A stretch of DNA of 64,000 bases from Rhodococcus rhodochrous. Lineage in GTDB: Bacteria; Actinomycetota; Actinomycetes; Mycobacteriales; Mycobacteriaceae. Below the pieces are notes generated by a model. It worked only from the letters and a program-made list of their open reading frames with translations, did no database searches and was not told the origin of the DNA. The stretch lies in contig NZ_CP027557.1 in NCBI RefSeq assembly GCF_014854695.1, positions 558,001-622,000 of the forward strand. The letters run 5' to 3'. Shown in pieces: positions 57,258 through 64,000 of the stretch (positions are counted from its first letter, which is position 1; each line of letters opens with the position of its first letter). The position numbers and the translations under genes were made by a program.

Positions 57258-58628
57258 TCAGCTCAATGCGTACTCGGCGAATCGCGCGACGGCGAGCAGC
57301 AGGTCGTCCGAGTGCCGCGGCCCGACTATCTGCAGACCCACGGGCAGACCCGCCGAAGTGGTGCCCACAGGAATGCTGATGGCCGGCTGCTGCGTGAGAT
57401 TGAAGGGATAGGTGAACGGGGTCCACTGCGGCCACGAGGTCAGCGACGAACCCGACGGCACGTCGTGACCGGCCTCGAAGGCGGGGATCGGCATCGTCGG
57501 CGTGATCAGCACGTTGTACTTCTGGTGGAAGATCCCCATCGTGATGCCGACGGCCGCCGCGACCGCGCGGGCCTCGAGATAGTCCACGGCACCGAGTTGT
57601 TCGCCGTGGGACCACACGCGTCCGAGGCCGGGATCCACCTTGTCCCGCGTGCCCTCGGGGAAGGTCTTCAACATCGTGGCCGCGCCTGCCGCCCAGAGGT
57701 TCTCGAAGGCCTCGAGCGGGTCGGTGAAACCGGGATCGGCGGCGGTCACCCGCAGTCCGGCCTCGTCGAGGACGCGGACCGCCCGGTCGACGATCTTACC
57801 GACCTCGGGGTCCACGTCGACGTAGCCGAGGGTCTTGGAGTAGGCGACGTCCATCCCCACCACCTCGCGGTTGAGGCCGCCGCGGAAGGTCGTCAGGGGC
57901 GGCGCCAGGGCCGTCGGGTCCCGGGGATCGGGCAGCGCGAGGATGTCGGTGAGCAGCGCCGCGTCCTCGACCGTCCGGGTGATCGGCCCGGCGTGCGCGA
58001 GCGGCCCGAACGGGCTGGCGGGAAAGATCGGGATCCGGCCGTGGGTGGGCTTGAATCCGACGACGCCGCAGAACGATGCGGGGATGCGGATGCTGCCCCC
58101 ACCGTCGGTGCCGACGGAGCACGGACCGAAGCCGGCCGCGACCGCCGCCGCGCTGCCACCGGACGAGCCACCGGCGGTCTTCGTCGTATCGGCGGGATTC
58201 GTGGTCACCCCGTACAGGGCCGAATCGGTCACCGCCTTCCACGCGATCTCCGGAGTGGTGGTCTTGCCCAGCAACACCATTCCGTCCTCGCGCAACCGGG
58301 CCGCGACCGGGCTGTCGACGTTCCAGTCCTGGTTCTCGTCGATGGCCTGCGAACCCCGCAGGGTCGGCCATCCGTCGGTGAGGAAGACGTCCTTGATCGA
58401 GATGGGGACCCCGTCGAGCAGGCCCTTCGAATAGCCGGTCCGCCACCGCTCCTCGGACCTGCGCGCCTGGTCGAGTGCCTTCTCCTCGTCGACGAGGCAG
58501 AACGAGTTGATCTCGCGATCGTGCGCCGAGATCCGATCGAGCACGGCCCGCGTCACCTCGACGGGAGACAACTCGCCCGAGGAGAACGCCGACACGAGTT
58601 CGACGGCGGTCATGTCTGTGGGCTCCAT
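57258..58628 (-). CDS. Amidase-signature hydrolase
   Basis: This 456-residue amidase-signature enzyme has the Ser-cisSer-Lys triad: Lys79 (VPISIKDV), Ser155 (AGGSSGGSAA) and Ser179 (TDGGGSIRIPA). It hydrolyses a C-N amide bond; the substrate is unknown. It follows the D-2-hydroxyacid dehydrogenase after 32 bases on the same strand, so both come from the promoter at 59642-59670. ATG 58628 has GGAGGCACG before it. Confidence 0.9.
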   Translation of the reverse strand: MEPTDMTAVELVSAFSSGELSPVEVTRAVLDRISAHDREINSFCLVDEEKALDQARRSEERWRTGYSKGLLDGVPISIKDVFLTDGWPTLRGSQAIDENQDWNVDSPVAARLREDGMVLLGKTTTPEIAWKAVTDSALYGVTTNPADTTKTAGGSSGGSAAAVAAGFGPCSVGTDGGGSIRIPASFCGVVGFKPTHGRIPIFPASPFGPLAHAGPITRTVEDAALLTDILALPDPRDPTALAPPLTTFRGGLNREVVGMDVAYSKTLGYVDVDPEVGKIVDRAVRVLDEAGLRVTAADPGFTDPLEAFENLWAAGAATMLKTFPEGTRDKVDPGLGRVWSHGEQLGAVDYLEARAVAAAVGITMGIFHQKYNVLITPTMPIPAFEAGHDVPSGSSLTSWPQWTPFTYPFNLTQQPAISIPVGTTSAGLPVGLQIVGPRHSDDLLLAVARFAEYALS

Positions 58629-58660
58629 CGTGCCTCCTTCTCGTCGGACGATGCCGACTC

Positions 58661-59635
58661 TCACGCGCCGGGCACGTAACCCAGCTTCTTGTCCACCACG
58701 TTCCGAAGCGGTTCGCCACTGCGGTGACGGCGGAAGTTGTCGACGAAGACGTCCACCAGCGCGTCGCGCCAGCCGACGAAATCTCCCGAATTGTGCGGGG
58801 TGATCGAGACGTTCGGCATGTCCCAGAGCGGATTGCCCTCGGGGAGCGGTTCGACGTCGAGCACGTCGAGCGCGGCACCGGCGATCGTGCCCGACCGCAG
58901 AGCCTCGACCAGGTCGTCGGTGCGCACGAGTTCGCCACGCCCGACGTTGACGAAGCGTGCCTGCGGCTTCATCGCGGCGAACATCCGGGCGTCGAACAGG
59001 TGCCGGGTCTGATCCGTGAGAGGTGCGGCCACGATGACGAAATCGACGTCGGCGAGAGCGGCCGGAAGGTCGGCGGTCGCGGTGACGGTGCCGAAATCGG
59101 GGTCGTCGTCGCGAGAACGCCGGCCCGAGCCCTGGACCGTCATCCCCACGGCGGAGAGCAGGCGCGCGATCGCGCGACCGATCGGACCGGTGCCGACGAC
59201 GAGCACGGAGCGACCTGCGATGCGTTCGGACTCCCGGTGCTTCCAGATGTGCTCGTGCTGGAGCCGCAGCGATTCGGGGATGTCCTTGGCGAAGGAGAGT
59301 ATCTGGGCGAGCACGTATTCGGCGATCGCCCCGTCGAAGACTCCGCGGGAGTTGGTGACGACCACATCGCTGTCGCGCAGCTCGGGGAACATGAGGGCGT
59401 CGACCCCGGCCGCGGCGACATGGATCCACTTCAGGGACGCTGCGGCGTGCCAGGCTGCGGGCAGCGCGTCGGTGAGGAAGTCGTATGCGAAGAGGATGTC
59501 GGCGCCGTCGAGCGCGTCGGCCAGGCCGGAGGCGTCGGTGTAGCGCACCGTGGCGTGTTCGGCCACCGGGGCCATCCACGCACGATCCGGCACGGCTTCG
59601 GCATGAAGCACTGCAACGACCGGCTGGGCATCCAC
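58661..59635 (-). CDS. D-isomer-specific 2-hydroxyacid dehydrogenase
   Basis: This 324-residue NAD(P) enzyme has the Rossmann motif VVGTGPIGRAIARLL in the middle and the catalytic Arg, Glu and His in FVNVGRGELV, LDVEPLPEGNPLW and TPHNSG. It interconverts a 2-oxo acid and a D-2-hydroxy acid. It starts with GTG 59635 (VDAQPVVAVLHAE), 6 nt after a -10 of a near-consensus promoter, with no Shine-Dalgarno (leaderless). A frame upstream is open but begins beyond the promoter. Confidence 0.88.
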   Translation of the reverse strand: MDAQPVVAVLHAEAVPDRAWMAPVAEHATVRYTDASGLADALDGADILFAYDFLTDALPAAWHAAASLKWIHVAAAGVDALMFPELRDSDVVVTNSRGVFDGAIAEYVLAQILSFAKDIPESLRLQHEHIWKHRESERIAGRSVLVVGTGPIGRAIARLLSAVGMTVQGSGRRSRDDDPDFGTVTATADLPAALADVDFVIVAAPLTDQTRHLFDARMFAAMKPQARFVNVGRGELVRTDDLVEALRSGTIAGAALDVLDVEPLPEGNPLWDMPNVSITPHNSGDFVGWRDALVDVFVDNFRRHRSGEPLRNVVDKKLGYVPGA

Positions 59636-59641
59636 GTTGAC

Positions 59642-59674
59642 ACCGTATGAGCGCCTCGTATTATTGTCAACAAT
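59642..59674 (-). promoter_or_regulatory. Near-consensus leaderless promoter overlapped by GntR-type operator
   Basis: On the minus strand TTGACA (59665-59670), a 17-base spacer and TACGGT (59642-59647) end 6 nt before the dehydrogenase GTG. The inverted repeat ATTGTCAACAAT (59663-59674) covers the -35. It also lies 41 bases before the divergent racemase start (59716), so one site can control both directions. Confidence 0.7.
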
Positions 59675-59715
59675 CCTCAAGGCTGAGGGAACTCTTGACG
59701 AAGCCGAGGGACCGT

Positions 59716-60456
59716 ATGGAACTGAACATTCCCGAATTCGAAGGTCCTCTGGCTCAGCGGGGCATCGGTGTGATCGCACCTTTCGATCTCGCCCTGGAAC
59801 GAGAACTGTGGCGATGGGCGCCGCTCGAGGTCACCCTGCACCTCGCTCGAACCCCCTACGAGCCGGTGCCGGTCAGCCGTGCCATGGCCGAGCTGGTGTC
59901 CGACCGACGGCACCTGATGGTCGCGACCCGCGACGTGCTGTCGGTGGAGCCGGAAGTTGTTGCCTATCTGTGTACCTCGGGCAGTTTCGTCAACGGGGTG
60001 GCCTACGAGAAGACCCTGTGCGACGCGATCTGCGAAGCGGGCGCATCGTGCGCGGTCACGACCTCCGGAGCGCTGCTCGAAGCCCTCCACACACTCGACC
60101 TCACCCGCATCTCGGTGATCACCCCCTACGACCGGGAACTCACGGACCTGCTGCACGACTTCCTGCAGGAGGCCGGAACCGAGGTCGTCCGGTCGTCACA
60201 TCTCGGGCTCGGCGGCGGCATCTGGAAGGTCAACTACCGCACCATCGCCGAACACATCATCGGGGCCGATACCCCGGACGCACAGGCGATCTTCGTCAGT
60301 TGCACCAACCTGCCGACCTACGACCTGATCGCGCCACTCGAACGGGAACTCGGCAAGCCGGTCCTCACGGCCAACCAGCTCACCATCTGGGCGTGCCTGG
60401 GACGGATGAAGCTGCCCATGACCGGGCCGGGGAAGTGGTTGAGAGGAGTGTTCTGA
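59716..60456 (+). CDS. Asp/Glu racemase-superfamily protein, two-Cys (maleate isomerase-like)
   Basis: This 246-residue protein belongs to the aspartate/glutamate racemase superfamily, nearest in layout to maleate isomerase and related decarboxylases. Both catalytic Cys are present: Cys86 in YLCTSGSFVNG and Cys196 in VSCTNLPTYD. It could isomerise, racemise or decarboxylate a small dicarboxylate or malonate derivative. ATG 59716 follows GAGGGA; earlier in-frame codons cover the operator. A paralogue with altered active site begins at the next base after its stop. Confidence 0.85.
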   Translation: MELNIPEFEGPLAQRGIGVIAPFDLALERELWRWAPLEVTLHLARTPYEPVPVSRAMAELVSDRRHLMVATRDVLSVEPEVVAYLCTSGSFVNGVAYEKTLCDAICEAGASCAVTTSGALLEALHTLDLTRISVITPYDRELTDLLHDFLQEAGTEVVRSSHLGLGGGIWKVNYRTIAEHIIGADTPDAQAIFVSCTNLPTYDLIAPLERELGKPVLTANQLTIWACLGRMKLPMTGPGKWLRGVF

Positions 60457-61197
60457 ATGCATCGTGACCGTCCGACCGTCGGGATCGTCTATCCGGATCA
60501 TGCCGCCGAGGACGACTACCCGTTCGCCGCCGAACTCCTGGGGGTGAACCTGCCCGTCGCCCACATCTACGGCACCGATCTGCACGCCGTTCCCGAACTC
60601 CTCGACCTCGGCGGCCCGGCCAAGCTCGCCGGGGGAGCGGCGCAGTTCGCGGACGAGTCCCTCGACGCCCTCGTGTGGGCGTGCACGTCGGGCAGCTTCG
60701 TGTACGGGCCCGAGGGGGCACGCACCCAGGTCGAGCAGCTCTCCCGGGACGCGGGAGATGTGCCCACGACGAGCACGAGCATCGCGTTCGTCGCCGCACT
60801 GCAGGCGCTCGGCATCACCCGGGTGGCCGTGGCGGCGAGCTATCCGCGGGACGTCGCCGAACTGTTCGTCGCCTTCCTCGCGGACGCCGGTGTCGACGTC
60901 GTCTCGCTCGCCGATGCCGGCATCGACACCGCCGCCGAGGTCGGAACCCTGACCGACGAGGCCGTCCTCGAATTCGCGAGGACCAACGATCATCCCGACG
61001 CGCAAGCGGTCCTGGTCCCCGACACCGCGATGCACACGCTGCGGATCATGCGGGAGCTCGAGAAGGAGACCGGTAAGCCGGTCCTGACCGCCAACCAGGT
61101 CACCGTGTGGCACGGCCTGGAACTCGCCGGATATACAGTGGAATGCCCGGAGCTGGGCTCACTGTTCGAGGAGGATACCGATCATGGTGCTCGGTGA
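60457..61197 (+). CDS. Asp/Glu racemase-superfamily paralogue lacking the second Cys
   Basis: This 246-residue paralogue of the preceding protein keeps Cys76 (WACTSGSFVYG) but has Asp189 in place of the second Cys (VPDTAMHT against VSCTNLPT). Both proteins share TGKPVLTANQ-type C-terminal segments, so they arose by tandem duplication. Single-Cys members of the superfamily include arylmalonate decarboxylase, but there the second Cys is kept and the first is lost, the reverse of this case. ATG 60457 abuts the upstream stop. It may be an altered enzyme or a partner subunit. Confidence 0.83.
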   Translation: MHRDRPTVGIVYPDHAAEDDYPFAAELLGVNLPVAHIYGTDLHAVPELLDLGGPAKLAGGAAQFADESLDALVWACTSGSFVYGPEGARTQVEQLSRDAGDVPTTSTSIAFVAALQALGITRVAVAASYPRDVAELFVAFLADAGVDVVSLADAGIDTAAEVGTLTDEAVLEFARTNDHPDAQAVLVPDTAMHTLRIMRELEKETGKPVLTANQVTVWHGLELAGYTVECPELGSLFEEDTDHGAR

Positions 61198-61879
61198 TCT
61201 GGAAGATCTACGTCCTGTCACCCGGCCGTCCACGGCCGAGCTCATCGCCGAACAGATCCGGTCGGCCATCGTCCGGGGTGCGCTCGGTCCCGGGGAGCAG
61301 CTGGGGGAGGCCGAACTCGCGGCGCACTTCCAGGTCTCCCGGGGCCCGCTGCGAGAAGCCATGCAGCGGTTGCTGTCCGAAGGTCTGCTCTACAGCATCC
61401 GCAACCGGGGCATCTTCGTCACCGAGCTCACCTTCGACGACGTCGTCGACATCTACCGCAGCCGCTGGGTCATCGAGGGCGGTGCCCTCGACCTGGTGCT
61501 GGACGGCCGTCGCGAACAGACGTGGAAGGCCCTCGAACCGGCGATCGAGGAGATGCGCACCGCCGCCGAACGCGAGGACGCCACCGGTGTCTCGGACGGC
61601 GACCGACGTTTCCACGAGATCCTCGTGGCCAGTGCCGGCAGTCCGCGGCTCGTGCGGGCGGCCCGCACGCTGCTCGTCGAGACGCGGATGTGCCTCGGCG
61701 CGTTGCAGACCACCTATCCCGACCTGCACGTGCAGGTGGACGAGCACGTCGTGTTGCGGGAGGCGATCCGCACCGCCGACCGGGAGGAGGTGCGGCGTCT
61801 GCTCGACGAGCACCTGCACGACACGGTCACCCGGCTCCGCGAGCGTCAGAACGTCGACGGCGTGATCGCGTCCGGCTGA
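61184..61879 (+). CDS. GntR-family regulator, FCD (FadR-like) type
   Basis: This 231-residue regulator has an N-terminal winged helix (AEQIRSAIVRGALGPGEQLG; VSRGPLREAMQRLLSEGL) and a helical FCD ligand domain (YRSRWVIEGGALDLV; RFHEILVASAGSPRL), which usually binds a carboxylate with a metal. It overlaps the second racemase by 14 bases and is thus in the same transcript. It is the natural candidate to bind the two ATTGTCAACAAT sites flanking the locus. Confidence 0.87.
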   Translation: MVLGDLEDLRPVTRPSTAELIAEQIRSAIVRGALGPGEQLGEAELAAHFQVSRGPLREAMQRLLSEGLLYSIRNRGIFVTELTFDDVVDIYRSRWVIEGGALDLVLDGRREQTWKALEPAIEEMRTAAEREDATGVSDGDRRFHEILVASAGSPRLVRAARTLLVETRMCLGALQTTYPDLHVQVDEHVVLREAIRTADREEVRRLLDEHLHDTVTRLRERQNVDGVIASG

Positions 61880-61885
61880 TACCGC

Positions 61886-62506
61886 TCAGCCGGGCGGGGT
61901 GAACGACGACAGGGCCGTTGCGCCGATGTAGTCGGCGGCGTCCTCCACCGACAACCGTCCTGCCGCGACTTCGGTTGCGGCACAATGAACCAGGCTGTGC
62001 AGGACCGACGCCAGCCAGGACGACGACAGGTCGGTGCGGAACGTCCCTTCGGCGCGACCGCGCTCGATGAGGGCGGTCGCGCGGGCGAGCAGGCCGTCGT
62101 GTGCGGCGCGGACGTCCTCGGCGGGGAGTGCTTGTTCGGCGGCCGCGAGCAGTGCCCCCGCGTCGGCGGTCAGCGACCACGAACCCGCGATGAGGCGGTG
62201 CAGGGCGTCGCGGGGGTCGCCCGTGAGGTCGATCCGGTCCACGGTCTCCTCCGCCTCGGCGAGCGCGCGCTGCACCACGGCGGTGACGAGTTCTGCGCGA
62301 GTGGGGAAGTGGCCGTAGAGCGTGACACGCCCGACGCCGGCGGCCTTGGCGATCTCCCCGATGCTCGCGTCGGGATCACGGCTCAGTGCGACGCGCCCGG
62401 CGTCGAGGATCGCCTCGATGTTCCGCTCGGCATCCGCACGTTTCCTGGCACGGGGGGATTCCGGGCGGGGGGATTCGGGACGGGGGGATGCGTCGTGGGC
62501 GGTCAC
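61886..62506 (-). CDS. TetR-family transcriptional regulator
   Basis: This 206-residue TetR regulator has its helix-turn-helix at about residues 45-66 (ASIGEIAKAAGVGRVTLYGH). The N-terminus contains the tripled SPRPE/SPRPE/SPRAR, the translation of a 15-bp repeat at 62451-62495. GTG 62506 follows GAGGAGGA. It is divergent from a small membrane protein, with two inverted repeats between, and converges with the GntR gene (6-base gap). Confidence 0.85.
   Translation of the reverse strand: MTAHDASPRPESPRPESPRARKRADAERNIEAILDAGRVALSRDPDASIGEIAKAAGVGRVTLYGHFPTRAELVTAVVQRALAEAEETVDRIDLTGDPRDALHRLIAGSWSLTADAGALLAAAEQALPAEDVRAAHDGLLARATALIERGRAEGTFRTDLSSSWLASVLHSLVHCAATEVAAGRLSVEDAADYIGATALSSFTPPG
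62451..62495 (-). repeat. 15-bp in-frame tandem repeat in the TetR N-terminus
   Basis: Three 15-bp units beginning CGGGGGGAT on the plus strand (62451-62465, 62466-62480, 62481-62495; the last is diverged) encode SPRPE, SPRPE and a variant. The unit length keeps the frame. Confidence 0.75.
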
Positions 62507-62522
62507 GGATCCTCCTCTTGTC

Positions 62523-62572
62523 GAACACTGATGTTCAGGTTACGCTGATCGCCAACTCGAACATCACTGTTC
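62523..62572. promoter_or_regulatory. Two GAACA-N4-TGTTC inverted repeats (TetR operator)
   Basis: GAACACTGATGTTC (62523-62536) and GAACATCACTGTTC (62559-62572) share five-base arms and four-base spacers, 36 bases apart, between the TetR gene and the divergent membrane protein. Paired, evenly placed sites are typical of TetR operators. Confidence 0.7.
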
Positions 62573-62589
62573 AACTTAGGCGGATCCTC

Positions 62590-63213
62590 ATGACGAGCTC
62601 CGACATCACCACCCTCCCCGTCGATCGACCTGCGACCGGTATCGACCCGAAGGCGCTGCTACGAGGGGTGCTGTGCCGGTGGCCGAGCCTCGTCGCAGTC
62701 GCCCTCGCCGCGTTCATCCTTGCGGACGGGGGCACCGACTTCCCTGCGATCCTCACCGGCGCGGCGCTCGTCTATCTCGGTGCGGCCGTACTGGGACGTC
62801 GCAGCGCGGCCTGGCCGTTGTTCCTCGGCGCCGTCGCGCTGATCGGCATCGGCAAGGTCGCCGTCGTCGCGTTCGGAGTGGCGGTCGAGGTCGCCGTCGT
62901 GATGGTCGCTCTCGGTGCCGCCGGCGCCGTCTACGGACTCGCGCGCACCCCGGCCGGTCGGGCGATGCTCGTCGGGCCGTCGGCCGTGGCCATGCTCGGT
63001 TTCGGTGCCGTCGCGGTGGCTGCGGTGACGGTCACCCCCGTCCCGGCGGGTGTGATCGTCGGGCTCGGACTGCTCGGTCACGCCGCCTGGGACTACGTCC
63101 ACTTCCGCCGGAACACCGTGGTCGCCCGCTCGCTCGCGGAGTTCTGCGGTGTGCTCGACACCCTGCTCGGTGTCGCGGTGATCGTCCTCGCCGTCTCGGG
63201 CGCGCTCTCCTGA
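62590..63213 (+). CDS. Small polytopic membrane protein
   Basis: This 207-residue protein has about six hydrophobic helices from residue 35 on (LVAVALAAFILADGG; ILTGAALVYLGAAVLG; VAVEVAVVMVALGAAGAVYG) and little polar sequence. I do not recognise its family. The motif HAAWDYVHFRRNTVV near the C-terminus is the most distinctive loop. Divergence from a TetR gene across paired inverted repeats suggests it is the regulator's target, perhaps an efflux or membrane-stress protein. Confidence 0.7.
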   Translation: MTSSDITTLPVDRPATGIDPKALLRGVLCRWPSLVAVALAAFILADGGTDFPAILTGAALVYLGAAVLGRRSAAWPLFLGAVALIGIGKVAVVAFGVAVEVAVVMVALGAAGAVYGLARTPAGRAMLVGPSAVAMLGFGAVAVAAVTVTPVPAGVIVGLGLLGHAAWDYVHFRRNTVVARSLAEFCGVLDTLLGVAVIVLAVSGALS

Positions 63214-63226
63214 GTCCTGGGGATCG

Positions 63227-63964
63227 TCAGACGACGGTCGCGTCGCCGAAGGTCATCCGCAGATCGGGGATCGACGACGAGGCCAGTGCGCGTCGCGGCA
63301 GACCGAGCGACCGCAGTTCGTCGGCGATCGGATGCGTCCCCAACCGCAGGGTCGCGCCGCCGAGCCGGGTGCGCACGCCGCTCGGATTCATCTCCCAGGT
63401 CGTGCAGCGGGTGACGTCGTCGATGTGCGAGTAGGCGGCGAGCGAGGCCGCGAGACCCTTGCCCGGAACCGGAAGTCCGGGCGCCACGGTCAGTTCGGCG
63501 ATCAGCGCTCCGTCGGCGGAGACCGAACCACGTTTGGTGCTGCTGTCGTGGTCGGCGTCGAAGTCGGCGAGGGTCTTCGGGAAACCCCAGATGCCGCGTC
63601 CCGCCGCGAGAGTGAAGTCGCCGTCGACGGGCAGGTGGTGGATGAGCGCACCGGCCTGCCCGCCGACCAGGCTCCGCCAGTCGTCGACGATGCCGTCGCC
63701 GCGGTTGCGGTGGTTGCGGACGAGGAAGCACACCCCGAACTCGTTGTACGGGCCGAGATCCCCGTCGACGTAGTCCACGAAGACGATCGTGCAGATCCCG
63801 TGGCCCGGCCGGTACTGCAGGATCTCGAGCCCGGTGTGGGCGACGAGTTCCTGCGCGGGGCGCACGGGAACCGAGAACATCCCCATGAACGCCGTGGCCG
63901 TTCGGACCTGCACGGGCATCGTGACCGGTTTGCCCAGCACCAGATGCGTCGTCGTCTCGCTCAT
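63227..63964 (-). CDS. Acetoacetate decarboxylase-family protein
   Basis: This 245-residue ADC-family protein has the Schiff-base Lys at Lys130 (IWGFPKTLADFD) and the family region YNEFGVCFLVRN. True acetoacetate decarboxylases turn acetoacetate into acetone and CO2; many relatives act on other beta-keto acids or as aldolases/dehydratases. The active-site Lys is present, so an enzyme is likely, but the substrate is open. ATG 63964 follows GGAAGGCAGCG. The 36 bases to the right edge show no gene. Confidence 0.82.
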   Translation of the reverse strand: MSETTTHLVLGKPVTMPVQVRTATAFMGMFSVPVRPAQELVAHTGLEILQYRPGHGICTIVFVDYVDGDLGPYNEFGVCFLVRNHRNRGDGIVDDWRSLVGGQAGALIHHLPVDGDFTLAAGRGIWGFPKTLADFDADHDSSTKRGSVSADGALIAELTVAPGLPVPGKGLAASLAAYSHIDDVTRCTTWEMNPSGVRTRLGGATLRLGTHPIADELRSLGLPRRALASSSIPDLRMTFGDATVV

Positions 63965-64000
63965 CGCTGCCTTCCGGAAGTCGGACGTGCGTACCCCGAC

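Overview
The window is high-GC actinobacterial chromosome, most likely Rhodococcus (Mycobacteriales). The evidence is gene content and order: a mycobacterial-type housekeeping block (mhuD, mutY, canB, disA, radA, lpqE-like, carD, ispD, ispF, cysS, rlmB), KstR-controlled sterol genes, and many GTG starts. I saw no rRNA, tRNA, CRISPR array, prophage or insertion sequence. Every gap over 100 bases has its contents noted under its neighbours or as a site.

Layout. 1-4.9 kb: a partial TetR regulator divergent from a DUF2236/MpaB-type oxygenase, then OsmC, a DsbA/FrnE-like oxidoreductase, DUF1990, the haem-degrading enzyme MhuD and an alpha/beta hydrolase. 5-17 kb: the conserved housekeeping block, with a thioesterase and a frameshifted dinB lying between disA and radA. 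17-24 kb: an HGGG esterase, 5-oxoprolinase genes pxpA, pxpB and pxpC interrupted by an oppositely oriented mgtE, and a Tat-exported class I cholesterol oxidase. 23.6-30.4 kb: a zinc ABC importer, a LacI regulator and a trehalose-phosphatase/GH15 fusion.

30.5-54.2 kb is a sterol-catabolism region under KstR. It holds kstR, fadE34, the side-chain operon fadE28-fadE29-chsH2-chsH1-ltp2, a minus-strand unit of kstD, a chsH3-like gene and a class II cholesterol oxidase, then a small Cys protein with kshA, and the ring-degradation operon hsaADCB. Five KstR-type operators (TnnAACnnGTTnnA or one mismatch) sit at its promoters. A DUF2252 gene, a mycofactocin-type SDR, a DrrAB-like exporter, an FMN-reductase-like protein and a secreted hydrolase are interspersed. 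Together these genes oxidise the 3-hydroxyl (cholesterol oxidases), shorten the side chain (FadE/ChsH/Ltp2), open ring B (KstD/KshA) and cleave ring A (HsaABCD).

54.3-61.9 kb: after a PRC-barrel protein comes a compact GntR-associated catabolic locus of unknown substrate: class III aminotransferase, DUF3830 protein, amidase, D-2-hydroxyacid dehydrogenase, two tandem Asp/Glu-racemase-superfamily enzymes and an FCD-type GntR regulator. Two copies of the same inverted repeat (ATTGTCAACAAT) mark its promoters, and this is the best candidate for an undescribed pathway. 61.9-64 kb: a TetR regulator divergent from a small membrane protein, with paired inverted repeats between them, then an acetoacetate-decarboxylase-family protein.

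Two patterns run through the window. First, at least ten genes look leaderless, with a TANNNT hexamer 6-9 nt before the start codon and no Shine-Dalgarno. Second, short tandem duplications repeatedly begin exactly at stop codons, and less often at start codons.
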